Positions 17,357 to 26,878 are shown, numbered from the stretch's first letter. The stretch: DNA of 50,291 bases from an uncultured Opitutaceae bacterium (GCA_937958045.1 CALFXL010000069.1:1-50291), one strand, 5' to 3'. A program made the numbers and translations. Notes: generated from the letters alone by a model not told the origin.

Positions 17357-19285
17357 ATGTCCGCCACTTCCGACAGCGCCAATATCGCTCGCCATCTGCC
17401 GCTCATGGCGGCGCGCCAGCCGAACCACCCGGCGTTGAAAATCCCGCGTGGTCGCACGCGTTCCGGCGACATCGATTATCTCACGCTCACCTTCGCCGAG
17501 CTCGATGCCGAGGTCGCCGCGTGGGCGGCGCGCATCTCCGCCGCCGGTGTCAAAACCGATGATCGTGTACTGGTCATGGTCCGCCAAGGACTCCCGCTCA
17601 TCGCCGCCGCGTTCGCGCTTTTTAAAATCGGCGCCGTGCCCGTCGTGATCGACCCCGGCATGGGCCTGAAAAGTTTTCTCACCTGCGTCGCCCGCACGCA
17701 GCCGCGCGCCCTGCTCGGCATCCCGCTCGCGCGCATTGTAAGCCGCGTGTTCAGAAAATCCTTCCGCAGCGTCGCCATCCGCATCCCCGCCAGCGGCGAC
17801 GCCACCGCACGCCTCGCCACCAACTACCAATTACCAACTACCAACTACGCGCCCACCACTGCACAGCTCATCTCGCGCAGCACAACCGACCTCGCAGCCA
17901 TCCTTTTCACCTCGGGATCTACAGGCGCGCCCAAAGGCGTGTGCTACGAGCACGGCATGTTCGAGGCCCAGGTCGGCCTCATCCGCGACGCCTACAACAT
18001 CCAGCCCGGCGAAGTGGATCTGCCGATGTTGCCCGTCTTCGCGCTGTTTAATCCCGCACTCGGCATGACCACCGTCGTGCCCGAAATCGATCCCTCGCGT
18101 CCCGCCGCCGTCGATCCCGCCAAAATCGTCCAAGCCATCCGCCAGGAAGGCGTCACCAACTCCTTCGGTTCGCCCACGCTCTGGAACAAGATCGCGGATC
18201 ATTGTATCCAAAATTCCATTACACTACCCACGCTCCGCCGCGTCCTCTGCGCCGGCGCGCCCGTGCCCGCCGCCCTCTGGGAAAATTCGCGCCGCTTCCT
18301 CACGCACGGACAACTGCACAGTCCCTACGGCGCCACCGAAGCGCTCCCCATCGCCACCATCAGCGCCGACGAAATCATCCCGCGCGCAGGCGCGGCTGAG
18401 AAGGTCCAAGTAACAAGTCACAAGTTCCAAGAGCGCAGCCACCCGCCCACCCAATTTCGCTCCGTCGCCGACACGTCCCAATCCCCCTTCTCGCAAGAAT
18501 CCTTTTTGGCACTTGGCACTTCGCCCTTGGACCTTCGCGGCTCCGCCGCACCCGGTGCCTGCGTCGGCCACGCGATCCCCGGTATCGAGATCCGCATCAT
18601 CGCGATCACGGACGGCCCCATCGCATCGCTCGAAGAAACGCGCGAACTTCCCCGCGGCGAAATCGGCGAAATCATCGTCCGCGGCCCCGTGGTCACGAAA
18701 TGCTACGACGCCCTGCCGGAGGCGACCGCCGCGGCGAAAATCCACCAGCGCGGCGGCAAGTTGGAAGGTCCAAGCAACAAGTTCCAAAATGTCAGCGGCG
18801 CAGTCGCGCCATCTCCCGTCACTTCACCCTTGGCACTTGGCCCTTCGCCAGCGGCCGGAGCCGCTGGCGTCTGGCACCGCATGGGCGATTGCGGTTATCT
18901 CGACGCCGAAGGACGCCTCTGGTTCTGCGGGCGCAAGGTCGAGCGCGTGCGCACGGCCACCGGCACATTATTCACCGAACCGTGTGAACGCGTTTTCCGC
19001 AGTCATCCGCAAGTCGCGCGCTGCGCATTGATCGGACTCGGTGTATTCGAAAATCAACTACCGGCGCTCGCCGTGCAGCCGCGCACCCAGCTCTCCGCCG
19101 CCGAACGCACCACGCTCGCCCGCGAACTCCGCGCGCTCGCCGTCGCGCATCCTGTCACGGCCGGCATCACGCGATTTTATTTCCACAACAACTTCCCGGT
19201 GGATGTCCGCCACAACGCTAAAATCCACCGCCTCACTCTCGCGAAGTGGGCCACCGCCCATCCCGAGAAAGCGATCGTCGTTTAG
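17357..19285 (+). CDS. oleC: OleC-type AMP-dependent ligase (olefin/beta-lactone synthetase) with repeat insertions
   Basis: 642 residues, roughly 90 longer than I would expect for OleC. Start NIARHLPLMAARQPNHPALK is typical. The AMP-binding P-loop is ILFTSGSTGAPKGVCYEHG, followed by MLPVFALFNPALGMTTVVPE, FGSPTLWNKIA, LRRVLCAGAPVP, YGATEALPIA and the C-terminal VWHRMGDCGYLDAEGRLWFC. OleC converts beta-hydroxy acids from OleD to beta-lactones in head-to-head hydrocarbon synthesis. The excess length falls in three low-complexity stretches (residues about 155-168, 348-394 and 467-504), each encoded by a short repeat, all in frame. Conserved motifs on both sides remain intact, so the gene may still work. 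Confidence 0.85.
   Translation: MSATSDSANIARHLPLMAARQPNHPALKIPRGRTRSGDIDYLTLTFAELDAEVAAWAARISAAGVKTDDRVLVMVRQGLPLIAAAFALFKIGAVPVVIDPGMGLKSFLTCVARTQPRALLGIPLARIVSRVFRKSFRSVAIRIPASGDATARLATNYQLPTTNYAPTTAQLISRSTTDLAAILFTSGSTGAPKGVCYEHGMFEAQVGLIRDAYNIQPGEVDLPMLPVFALFNPALGMTTVVPEIDPSRPAAVDPAKIVQAIRQEGVTNSFGSPTLWNKIADHCIQNSITLPTLRRVLCAGAPVPAALWENSRRFLTHGQLHSPYGATEALPIATISADEIIPRAGAAEKVQVTSHKFQERSHPPTQFRSVADTSQSPFSQESFLALGTSPLDLRGSAAPGACVGHAIPGIEIRIIAITDGPIASLEETRELPRGEIGEIIVRGPVVTKCYDALPEATAAAKIHQRGGKLEGPSNKFQNVSGAVAPSPVTSPLALGPSPAAGAAGVWHRMGDCGYLDAEGRLWFCGRKVERVRTATGTLFTEPCERVFRSHPQVARCALIGLGVFENQLPALAVQPRTQLSAAERTTLARELRALAVAHPVTAGITRFYFHNNFPVDVRHNAKIHRLTLAKWATAHPEKAIVV
17821..17848 (+). repeat. 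CAACTACC-type direct repeat inside oleC
   Basis: Four imperfect units of CAACTAC/CAATTAC lie in frame, encoding TNYQLPTTNY. The same units form the inverted repeat arms between queC and queE (14423-14533). Confidence 0.75.
18401..18535. repeat. In-frame palindromic element in oleC (copy 1)
   Basis: Left arm AAGGTCCAAG (18401-18410) pairs perfectly with CTTGGACCTT (18526-18535). Inside the arms are further CAAGTTCCAAG and TTGGCACTTGGCACTT units. The element lies wholly in the oleC frame and adds about 45 residues. Confidence 0.8.
18758..18867. repeat. In-frame palindromic element in oleC (copy 2)
   Basis: The left arm at 18758-18787 (AAGGTCCAAGCAACAAGTTC core) is complementary, with mismatches, to 18821-18847 (CCTTGGCACTTGGCCCTT core). 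It uses the same units as the copy 370 bases upstream. A 7-bp hairpin CCAGCGG/CCGCTGG follows at 18848-18867. Confidence 0.78.
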
Positions 19286-19293
19286 CGCTTTGT

Positions 19294-19366
19294 CGTAGCC
19301 GCGGCGCCACCCTGCCGGGAGCGTCGGCCGCCGGCGCTCCTCTTTCATTCAACGGCTACACTCGCG
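19294..19366. repeat. Hairpin-rich repeat after oleC
   Basis: Outer arms GTAGCCG (19294-19300) and CGGCTAC enclose an inner near-perfect hairpin GAGCGTCGGC/GCCGGCGCTC. It lies just after the oleC stop in the gap before the convergent dUTPase-like gene. It has REP-like structure and no clear T-run. Confidence 0.55.
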
Positions 19367-19463
19367 CGCAGCTTCCAGCGCGACTCAAAACGCCTTCATA
19401 CTTTGGCGTTTGGTTCTTTGGCACTTGTTTTTCCGAAAACGGCTCCGCTGTTTTCAGCCCAGC

Positions 19464-19835
19464 TCAGATGTGCCGCGAATCCGCTTCGTCCTTTTTAACG
19501 TAACCGGAATCCTGGCGGGCGTGGTTCACGGCGTTCTTCTTGAGATACGCCTGGTAAACATCCTCCGCCGTCATGCCGAGCGTCTGGGCGAGCGACACGA
19601 GGAAGTGAAACAGATCCACGACTTCCACCTTGGCGTTTTGCTCGTCGAATTTCTGGTACTTCGCCCACCATTTCCACGGCACGGAGTCGATCAGCTCGGC
19701 AGTTTCTTGCTGCATCGCCCGCGTGTAGTTGAGCACCCATTTGGTTTTTTCTTCCTCGGTGGCCGGCGGCAGATTGACGCCGATGCGCGCGTTGAGCGCC
19801 TCTTGCATGCGGAAGATCTCTTCGAGCTTGTCCAT
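19464..19835 (-). CDS. dUTPase-like all-alpha NTP pyrophosphatase (dUTPase_2 / MazG-like)
   Basis: 123 residues from ATG 19835 (MDKLEEIFRMQEALNARIGV); the longer frame to 19889 adds no family sequence. The metal-binding pattern of dimeric dUTPases is visible: MQQETAELIDSVPWKWW (ExxE region) followed by NAKVEVVDLFHFLVSLAQTL (ExxD region). The family hydrolyses dUTP, dUDP or related nucleotides to the monophosphate, keeping uracil out of DNA. It is a single gene, convergent with oleC. Confidence 0.8.
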   Translation of the reverse strand: MDKLEEIFRMQEALNARIGVNLPPATEEEKTKWVLNYTRAMQQETAELIDSVPWKWWAKYQKFDEQNAKVEVVDLFHFLVSLAQTLGMTAEDVYQAYLKKNAVNHARQDSGYVKKDEADSRHI

Positions 19836-20122
19836 GCGTTCGTGGCTACGGATCGCCCTCCGCACTGGCAAGCCCGGCCTCTCCATCACTCACGGCAAAA
19901 CGCCAAGGGGAGGGGCCATGCTCTGCATTGCCCGGCCTTCCGCGCAAATCTGCCCCGGCGAACTGCCCTGAAATTGCAGTTGCGTAAAAAAGGCCGTGCG
20001 GCGACGTTCAGGGCGACTCCAGTCGTCGAGCGCGCCACTTTTCGCGCTCCGCCTGCGAGATCCAACCTACGCCGCCACCGGTTCTTCGGTGCGCGCATTA
20101 AAACCATAAATAACACATAGTC
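19836..20122. other. Gap between dUTPase-like gene and RG-rich gene, with a degenerate two-hairpin repeat
   Basis: The stretch at about 19908-19937 (GGGGCCATGCTCTGCATTGC then CCGGCC) resembles the first hairpin of the repeat that flanks the S9 peptidase gene at 26737 and 28964. The rest of the gap is divergent promoter space without a supported gene. Confidence 0.5.
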
Positions 20123-21223
20123 ATGTCAGATACAGCAACGTCCGGCGACGCCCCGGTGGCCCCCGCCGAGACCGTGAGCGCGCCTACAGCGCCTGCCGCG
20201 AATCCCGCGCCAGCCGCCGCTACCGCCGCCGCGCCCGCCCCCGCCTTCGGCAACAGCCGCGGCTCGGGCCTCGCCCGTGGCAAACGCGCCAGCAGCCCTG
20301 CCACCGCCCAAACCAGCAACACCAACGCCGCTACCGGCACCTATAAGCCCTCGGCCATTCAGATCATCACGACCGAGCGCGAGTATAAAAACCCGTTCGC
20401 GCCCGAGCCCGCCCCTGAGCCCGTCAGCTCCGCTCCGGCCGCCGTCAGCAGCGAAGAAAACCGTCCCGCAGCGCCCGTCGTCGCCCCCGAGGCCACGCCC
20501 GTCGCCAGCCCGGCTCCTGAAGCCCAAGTCGAAAGCAAGGCGCCTTCCGTTCCCGCGGAGGCCCCCGCCGAACAGCCCGCTGTGAAAGCGGAATTGAAAA
20601 TCCTCCCTCCGGAAAACAAGAGCCGCCCCGCCCAGAGCTGGGAAAGTTCGTCGTTCTCCGGCGGTTCGTCCGCCAAAGGCGAAGGCCGCTCGGAAGATCG
20701 GCCGATCTTCCGCACGGAGCGTTCCCGTCAGCGCGACCAGGAAGCCGCCGACGCTCGCCGCGAATTCCGCGAGCCGCGTCAACCGCGCGAACAACGCGAG
20801 CCGCGCCAGCCTCGTCAGCCGCGCGGCTTCGACAAGCAGCCTGGCACCACGCCGCCGATCCCCGCTCCGGAAAAGAAATCCGGCGGTCTCCTCGCGTGGA
20901 TCAAGAGCCTGTTTACCGGCGAACCCGCCGCACCGGAAAAGTCCGCCGATCAAGGCGGTCGCTCCGGCAAGGGCGAGCGTCGCTCCGAAGGCGGTCGTCG
21001 TCATCGCGGCGGTCGCGGTCGCGGCCAGGGTGGTTTCCGCGGCGAAAACCGCGGTCCTCGCGCCGATGGTCAGCCCGGCAATGAACACCGCGGTCAAGGC
21101 GGTCACGCCGGCGAACGGAATCACCATCGTGGCGGTCGCGGTCATCACCGCGGCGGCCGTGGTCGCGGCAATCGCGGCGGCGGTGAAGGCCGTTCCGAAG
21201 GCGGTTCCGGCCAGTCGGCCTGA
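20123..21223 (+). CDS. Intrinsically disordered, RG/RGG-rich basic protein
   Basis: 366 residues of strongly biased composition. The first ~160 residues are Ala/Pro-rich and acidic. A short conserved-looking island TGTYKPSAIQIITTEREYKN lies near 73-92. Residues about 200-240 are Arg/Gln/Pro/Glu repeats (REPRQPREQREPRQPRQPRG). A hydrophobic patch GGLLAWIKSLFTG follows near 255, and the last ~90 residues are Gly/Arg/His repeats (GGRRHRGGRGRGQGGFRG and similar). RG-rich tails usually bind RNA and favour phase separation. No folded domain is recognised. The bias is at protein level in the expected frame with normal third-position GC, so I take it as a real gene. A strong terminator follows. Confidence 0.75.
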   Translation: MSDTATSGDAPVAPAETVSAPTAPAANPAPAAATAAAPAPAFGNSRGSGLARGKRASSPATAQTSNTNAATGTYKPSAIQIITTEREYKNPFAPEPAPEPVSSAPAAVSSEENRPAAPVVAPEATPVASPAPEAQVESKAPSVPAEAPAEQPAVKAELKILPPENKSRPAQSWESSSFSGGSSAKGEGRSEDRPIFRTERSRQRDQEAADARREFREPRQPREQREPRQPRQPRGFDKQPGTTPPIPAPEKKSGGLLAWIKSLFTGEPAAPEKSADQGGRSGKGERRSEGGRRHRGGRGRGQGGFRGENRGPRADGQPGNEHRGQGGHAGERNHHRGGRGHHRGGRGRGNRGGGEGRSEGGSGQSA

Positions 21224-21247
21224 TCCGCGTCTCGCTCGATTCTCCTC

Positions 21248-21278
21248 AGCGCCCGTTTTCACCGACGGGCGCTTTTTT
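21248..21278 (+). terminator. Terminator after the RG-rich gene
   Basis: AGCGCCCG (21248-21255) pairs with CGGGCGCT (21266-21273) over a ten-base loop, followed by a run of five further T. Confidence 0.9.
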
Positions 21279-21485
21279 GTGCCTTCGCGCGAACAACCGA
21301 TCCGCTTTCCGCAGCACACGATGCGCACAGGCGGACGAAGAGGGCGGGGCACGTGTTTCGTCTGTTAATCGTCTCTGAAAAACAGGCCGATCCCGCACGT
21401 CGGAGTGCATTGTCCGGCTTTTGGGTCGCATCGTAAAAAACGCCCTTCATTTTCTCCGTCTTCCTTTCACGTTTCTTCGCATTCC

Positions 21486-22775
21486 ATGGCCGATCTCATC
21501 GTCAACGGCGGCAAACCGCTCTCCGGCACCATCACGCCTTCCGGCAACAAAAACTCCGCGCTGCCCATCGTCTGCGCCACGTTACTCACGGACGAGCCGG
21601 TCCATCTGCAAAACGTCCCGGCCATCACCGACCTCGACAAGATCGTCGCCTTCCTCACCACGCACGGCTCGAAGATTTCGTGGGACAAAGCGTCGGGGGA
21701 GATGCACCTCGACCACTCGGGTTTCCGCAGCGAACTCGCTTCGCACGAGCTCCCGCAGGACATGCGCTCGACCGTCCTGCTTTATCCCGCGCTGCTGCGC
21801 CGGTTGAAAAAAATCGCCATCGCCGCCAACGCCCAGGGTTGCTCGCTCGGCGTGCGCGAGATCGATCCGCATCTCGAAATTTTTGCCAAGCTCGGCGCCG
21901 TGATCGACGCCGGCGAACCGCTCGTCATCGCGCTGCCCGATGGTTTCCAGGGCAACCGCCACTGGTGCGACTACATGTCGGTCACCGTCACGGAAAACTT
22001 CCTGATGGCCGCGTCCGTCGCCAAAGGCACGTCGACACTCATCAACGCCGCCAGCGAGCCACACGTTCAGGACCTCTGCGCCATGCTCATCTCGATGGGC
22101 GCGAAGATCGAAGGCGTGGGCACGAGCATGCTGCGCGTCGAGGGCGTGGAACGTCTCCGCGGTTGTAGTGCTCGCATCAATACAGACTACCACGAGGTGG
22201 TCACTTTTCTCGCGCTCGGTGCGATCACCGGCGGCGAAGTGCGCGTGAAAAATTCGCTCCCGCATCACTTCGATCTGATCACACGCGCGTTCAAAAAACT
22301 CGGCGTCGTCATCGAACACGAAGGCACCGACGCGATCGTGCGCCGCAATCAATCGCTCGTCATCGAAGCGCCGTTCACCACGAACTTGCTTCCGAAAATC
22401 GAAGCCGCGCCCTGGCCGTATTTCTCGGTCGATTTGCTGCCGCTCATGATCGCGCTCAGCACGCGCGCCACCGGCACGATCCATTTCTGGAACAAGGTTT
22501 ACGAAAACGGCTTTTCCTGGATGCCCGAGCTCGCGAAGTTCGGCGCCCACGTCCTCGTCAGCGATCCGCACCGCATCAACATCTTTGGCAATCGTCCGCT
22601 CCGTCCCGCCGTGGTGGATGCACCGTACGTGATCCGCGCCGCCATCGCGCTCTACATGGTGGCCGCGAGCATCCCCGGCCGCAGCGTCGTGAAAAACGCC
22701 GATACCATCAAACGCGCACACCCACGCTTCGTCGAAAATCTCCGCGCCCTCGGCGCCGACGTGGAGTGGAAATAA
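21486..22775 (+). CDS. murA: UDP-N-acetylglucosamine 1-carboxyvinyltransferase
   Basis: 429 residues from ATG 21486. MurA/EPSP-synthase features: LSGTITPSGNKNSALPI (substrate Lys-Asn), the loop AQGCSLGVREIDPHLEIFAK with the Cys aligned to the fosfomycin-target Cys115 and an Arg five residues on, ARINTDYHEVVTFLALGAIT, PWPYFSVDLLPLMIALST, and the C-terminal DTIKRAHPRFVENLRALGA. The enzyme adds enolpyruvyl from PEP to UDP-GlcNAc, the first committed step of peptidoglycan synthesis. PWPYFSVD replaces the common PGFPTD, so this may be the second of two MurA lineages; a paralogue elsewhere cannot be excluded. Confidence 0.92.
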   Translation: MADLIVNGGKPLSGTITPSGNKNSALPIVCATLLTDEPVHLQNVPAITDLDKIVAFLTTHGSKISWDKASGEMHLDHSGFRSELASHELPQDMRSTVLLYPALLRRLKKIAIAANAQGCSLGVREIDPHLEIFAKLGAVIDAGEPLVIALPDGFQGNRHWCDYMSVTVTENFLMAASVAKGTSTLINAASEPHVQDLCAMLISMGAKIEGVGTSMLRVEGVERLRGCSARINTDYHEVVTFLALGAITGGEVRVKNSLPHHFDLITRAFKKLGVVIEHEGTDAIVRRNQSLVIEAPFTTNLLPKIEAAPWPYFSVDLLPLMIALSTRATGTIHFWNKVYENGFSWMPELAKFGAHVLVSDPHRINIFGNRPLRPAVVDAPYVIRAAIALYMVAASIPGRSVVKNADTIKRAHPRFVENLRALGADVEWK

Positions 22776-22782
22776 CGCTCCG

Positions 22783-22911
22783 TTGAACCACGCAGGGCAT
22801 GGAGCCCGCGCGGAAAAAACAAATGCGCAAAGGCATTCGTCCTTCAGCCTTTGGCCCTCGAATTTCCTCTCACGGTTTTTCCTCCGTGCGCTCTGCGTCT
22901 CTGTGGTTCAA
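22783..22911. repeat. CACAGAGACACAGAG-family inverted repeat upstream of ruvB
   Basis: Terminal arms at 22783-22805 (TTGAACCACGCAGGGCATGG then AGC) and 22890-22911 (GCTCTGCGTCTCTGTGGTTC then AA) are imperfect inverted copies. The right arm ends 11 bases before the ruvB ATG, so the element forms the whole murA-ruvB spacer and must hold the ribosome-binding and any promoter signals. Confidence 0.8.
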
Positions 22912-22922
22912 ATAATCCGCCC

Positions 22923-23969
<1,047 letters not shown>

Positions 23970-23989
23970 GCGCCGCGTTTGTTAATCTG

Positions 23990-24092
23990 TTCACCGCAGA
24001 GACACGGAGCGCGCAGAGAATTCTTCACGCAGATGCGCACGAACGCGTGCAGTCCGAAACACCCGCGCATCACTCCGCGCCTCCGCGGTGAA
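23990..24092. repeat. CACAGAGACACAGAG-family inverted repeat downstream of ruvB
   Basis: Left arm TTCACCGCAGAGACACGGAG (23990-24009) and right arm ending CTCCGCGGTGAA (24081-24092) are inverted copies, with a second small inverted repeat inside (ACGCAGATGCGC region). It fills the convergent gap between ruvB and the DUF4202 gene. A TTCACTC/CTCACCC tandem then runs at 24127-24160 up to and over the DUF4202 stop. Confidence 0.75.
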
Positions 24093-24147
24093 AACACCTC
24101 GCGCACCTAGCGCGCGCGCCGCGTTTTCACTCTTCACTCCTCACCCT

Positions 24148-24747
24148 TCACTCTTCCCCTTTCACCGCTTCCGCGACCAGCTCCGCGATTGCCGGCGGCA
24201 ACTGGATCGTCAGCGCGAGACGTTGGCCATCCGGGCTCATTTTTTTCCACGTCTTGCGGATGATATCGATGAACTTCTCGCGCGTGTAGTCCGCGTGTTG
24301 CGCGGCGAAATCCGCGATCTCGTTTTCCAAAAACACTAGACACGCCGCGTCCTCAAGCGCCTGCGTGCCCGCATTCGCCTTGAGTCCGCTCTTCGAAACC
24401 CACGTCGCCACCTCCGCCGCCTCCGCTTCGCTCACGCCGGCTTGGAGCAGCAACGCCTGCGCGCGCTCCGCCTGCTTCGTGTAGAGAAAACGCCGCCACG
24501 TGAGATAGCCGACTTTTCCTTCCGGATAACTCGAGCGCGGCACCGACCAGCGTTCGAGATGCTGACAACGCGCGCCGAGCCGCAACACCGGCGACGCATT
24601 CGGCACGAGTTTCATGATCCACGCTTCCATGCGATCGGCATACACGAGCTCCGCCGGTTTGCCGTCCGCGGTCCGGTTCGGATCGGCCGCATGGGCTTCG
24701 TCGATCAAGGCGCGCGCGCGTTCGTAAACGTCGTTCATGCGGTTCAT
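24148..24747 (-). CDS. DUF4202 family protein
   Basis: 199 residues from ATG 24747 (MNRMNDVYERARALIDEAHA). A second ATG at 24738 is also possible; the frame running up to 25212 is not part of the gene. Recognised blocks: LVYADRMEAWIMKLVPNASP, LRLGARCQHLERWSVPRSSY, PEGKVGYLTWRRFLYTKQAE and ALEDAACLVFLENEIADFAA, the arrangement I associate with DUF4202. The His and Arg-rich core suggests a metal-dependent HD-like helical enzyme, but no function is established as far as I know. The gene is divergent from the YidE/AspT-type transporter. Confidence 0.75.
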   Translation of the reverse strand: MNRMNDVYERARALIDEAHAADPNRTADGKPAELVYADRMEAWIMKLVPNASPVLRLGARCQHLERWSVPRSSYPEGKVGYLTWRRFLYTKQAERAQALLLQAGVSEAEAAEVATWVSKSGLKANAGTQALEDAACLVFLENEIADFAAQHADYTREKFIDIIRKTWKKMSPDGQRLALTIQLPPAIAELVAEAVKGEE

Positions 24748-25039
24748 GTTTTCCGCGCCGGGCAACGACGCAAGCCGCGCGTAGTCGTTTTCGGAATACG
24801 CGCATGACCTGCCAAAAACTGCGGAGGAAAACGCGCGCGAAATCTTTATGCTCATCCCCGATGAACACTCGTCAAACCGACCGCTTCGCCTGCGATGCGG
24901 TCCTCTTATCCGCGCACATCCAATCGCGGACGTGGAGTCAGGCATGACCGGCCACCGGTAGCCCGACCATTTCGCCACAGCCGCAAGCCGGCACACTTTT
25001 GCGATGTAATACTGCAGCAAATACAGTAACAGAACCTTT
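24748..25039. other. Divergent promoter region between DUF4202 and transporter genes
   Basis: About 290 bases without a supported gene. It contains one strong copy of the 19-bp palindrome (24781-24799). A weaker GTAATA-N7-AAATAC lookalike sits at 25006-25024, just before the transporter ATG. Confidence 0.5.
24781..24799. repeat. 19-bp palindromic motif, one mismatch, extended stem
   Basis: GTAGTC-N7-GAATAC, flanked on both sides by GCGC, which extends the pairing to a ten-base stem with one mismatch. It lies upstream of the DUF4202 start on the minus strand. Confidence 0.7.
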
Positions 25040-26719
25040 ATGGACTGGCTCCGCCAACTCTTCTCGGTCGAATCCGTCGCCCGCACCGTCATCCTCCTCG
25101 GCGTCACCTGCGCCGCGGGCACCGCTCTCGGTAAAATCAAAATCCGCGGCATCGGCCTCGGTGTCGCCGGCGTGCTGTTTGCCGGCATCGTGCTGGGACA
25201 TTTTAAACTCACGTTCGATCATCACGTCTTGGAATTTGTCCGCGAGTTCGGACTGATCCTCTTCGTTTACGCGCTGGGTTTGCAAATCGGCCCGGGCTTT
25301 TTCGCGTCGCTGCGCTCGCGCGGGCTTTCGCTCAATCTTTTCGCCGCGGGCATCGTGTTGCTCGGTGCATTGATCGCCTCACTCTGGATCGTGCTCGACA
25401 AGGTCAACGTGCCGGCCGGTGTCGGTCTGCTTTCCGGCGCAACCACCAACACGCCCAGTCTCGCCGCCGCGCAGCAGGCGCTCGCCGAAATCAAAGCCGG
25501 CAACGACGCCGCCGTCGTCCAAGGCCTCGGCTACGCCATCGCTTATCCGTTCGGCGTGCTCGGCATCATCATCGCCATGCTCGTCATCCGGACGCTCTTC
25601 CGCATCGACGTGCAGAAAGAAGTTCACGCCGCCGAGATCGCCAATCGTCCCGCGATCCCGCCGCCGTCCACGCGCAACTTCGAAGTGCGCAATCCCAACC
25701 TCGTCGGCCGCACCCTCTCCGCCGTGCCCGGCCTCGGCGATTCCGGCGTCGTCATCTCACGCTTCTCGCGCAATGGCGTCGTCGCCGTCGCGCATCCCGA
25801 GACAAAACTCCAGCTCGGCGACATCCTTCACGTCGTTGGTCCGGAAGATGGACTCGAAACGCTGCGCATCGTGATCGGCGCCGAAACCGGTGTGGACCTC
25901 AAGGCCGTGCCCGGCCCCGTCATCAACCGCCGCCTCATCGTCACCAAACCCGCGGTCTTCGGCAAATCGCTCTCCGAACTCACCACGTTTGCGCATCACC
26001 ACGTAGTCGTCACCCGCGTGACGCGCCAAGGCCTCGAATTCACGCCCAACTCCGGATTCCGCATCCAGTTCGGCGACATTCTCATGGCCGTCGGCGAAGC
26101 GCCGCAGATCGAATCCGTCGCCGCCGAAGTCGGCAATTCGCCCAAAGCGCTCGAAACGCCGCAGCCCATCACGTTCTTCCTCGGTATCGCCCTCGGTGTA
26201 TTGGTGGGATCGATACCGCTGTTTATCCCCGGACTCCCCGCCGCGGTGAAACTCGGCCTCGCTGGCGGCCCCATCATCGTCGCGATCATCCTTTCGCGCC
26301 TCACCACCACCGGCCCGCTCATCTGGCACATGCCGCACACCGCGAACCACATGGTCCGCGAAATCGGCATCTCGCTCTTCCTCGCAGCCGTGGGACTGAA
26401 GTCCGGCGAAAAATTCGTCGAAGTCCTTCTTGGTTCGGAAGGCATCCGCTGGCTCCTCTTCGGCGCGACCATCACGCTTATACCGCTGCTGGTCATCGGC
26501 ATCCTCGCCCGCGCCTGGAAGAAACTGAACTACGCGGAAATCTGCGGCCTGCTCGCCGGCAGCATGACCGATCCGCCCGCGCTCGCTTACGCGCAGCAGA
26601 CCACCAACAGCGACGCCCCCGCCGTGGCCTACGCCACCGTGTATCCGCTGACCATGCTCTTGCGCGTCTTCAGCGCCCAGCTGATCGTCTTCCTCCTCTA
26701 TAAATCCACCGGCGCCTGA
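25040..26719 (+). CDS. YidE/AspT-type transporter with RCK_C (TrkA_C) domains
   Basis: 559 residues. Two blocks of about five membrane helices (residues 10-190 and 385-559) flank a soluble centre. Each block carries a duplicated signature: GLQIGPGFFASLRSRG with GLLSGATTNTPSLAAAQQAL in the first, and GLKSGEKFVE with GLLAGSMTDPPALAYAQQTT in the second. The centre holds two RCK_C-like folds (NPNLVGRTLSAVPGL ... GDILHVVGPEDGLETL and KSLSELTTFAHHHVVVTRVT ... GDILMAVGEAPQIES). The family includes aspartate:alanine antiporters and the uncharacterised E. coli YidE/YbjL; substrate here is unknown. Confidence 0.88.
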   Translation: MDWLRQLFSVESVARTVILLGVTCAAGTALGKIKIRGIGLGVAGVLFAGIVLGHFKLTFDHHVLEFVREFGLILFVYALGLQIGPGFFASLRSRGLSLNLFAAGIVLLGALIASLWIVLDKVNVPAGVGLLSGATTNTPSLAAAQQALAEIKAGNDAAVVQGLGYAIAYPFGVLGIIIAMLVIRTLFRIDVQKEVHAAEIANRPAIPPPSTRNFEVRNPNLVGRTLSAVPGLGDSGVVISRFSRNGVVAVAHPETKLQLGDILHVVGPEDGLETLRIVIGAETGVDLKAVPGPVINRRLIVTKPAVFGKSLSELTTFAHHHVVVTRVTRQGLEFTPNSGFRIQFGDILMAVGEAPQIESVAAEVGNSPKALETPQPITFFLGIALGVLVGSIPLFIPGLPAAVKLGLAGGPIIVAIILSRLTTTGPLIWHMPHTANHMVREIGISLFLAAVGLKSGEKFVEVLLGSEGIRWLLFGATITLIPLLVIGILARAWKKLNYAEICGLLAGSMTDPPALAYAQQTTNSDAPAVAYATVYPLTMLLRVFSAQLIVFLLYKSTGA

Positions 26720-26736
26720 GCGCAGCTCAGCTCAAA

Positions 26737-26810
26737 GGTAGGGACGATGCTCCGCATCGTCCGGCCTGTTTCAGACAGTCTCGCGGCGGTTGCGGAGCAA
26801 CCGCCCTACC
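26737..26810. repeat. Two-hairpin repeat, copy 1 (after the transporter gene)
   Basis: Hairpin 1 is GGACGATGC-TCC-GCATCGTCC (26742-26762) and hairpin 2 is GGCGGTTGC-GGA-GCAACCGCC (26785-26805). GGTAG and CTACC at the outer ends can close a three-way structure. A near-identical copy lies at 28964-29035 in the same orientation, on the other side of the S9 peptidase gene. Confidence 0.85.
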
Positions 26811-26849
26811 GTCGCAAAGCGGTTCCAAAAGCGTTCTCTAGCACGAACA

Positions 26850-26878
26850 GCAGCGTATTCATCAACCGAATACGCTGC
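26850..26878. repeat. 19-bp palindromic motif, perfect copy in an 11-bp stem
   Basis: GTATTC-N7-GAATAC (26855-26873) sits within the longer perfect inverted repeat GCAGCGTATTC/GAATACGCTGC, five bases past the stop of the S9 peptidase gene. No T-run follows on either strand, although it may still end transcription. Confidence 0.8.

Noticed and set aside
18204..18222. GTATCC-N7-CATTAC in oleC as a copy of the 19-bp motif
   Set aside because: Three mismatches, and the encoded segment (HCIQNSITLPTLRRV) looks like normal OleC sequence, so chance is a good explanation. The lookalikes at 22165, 26198 and 49983 were rejected for the same reason, since GTA-N13-TAC alone is expected about a dozen times in 50 kb.
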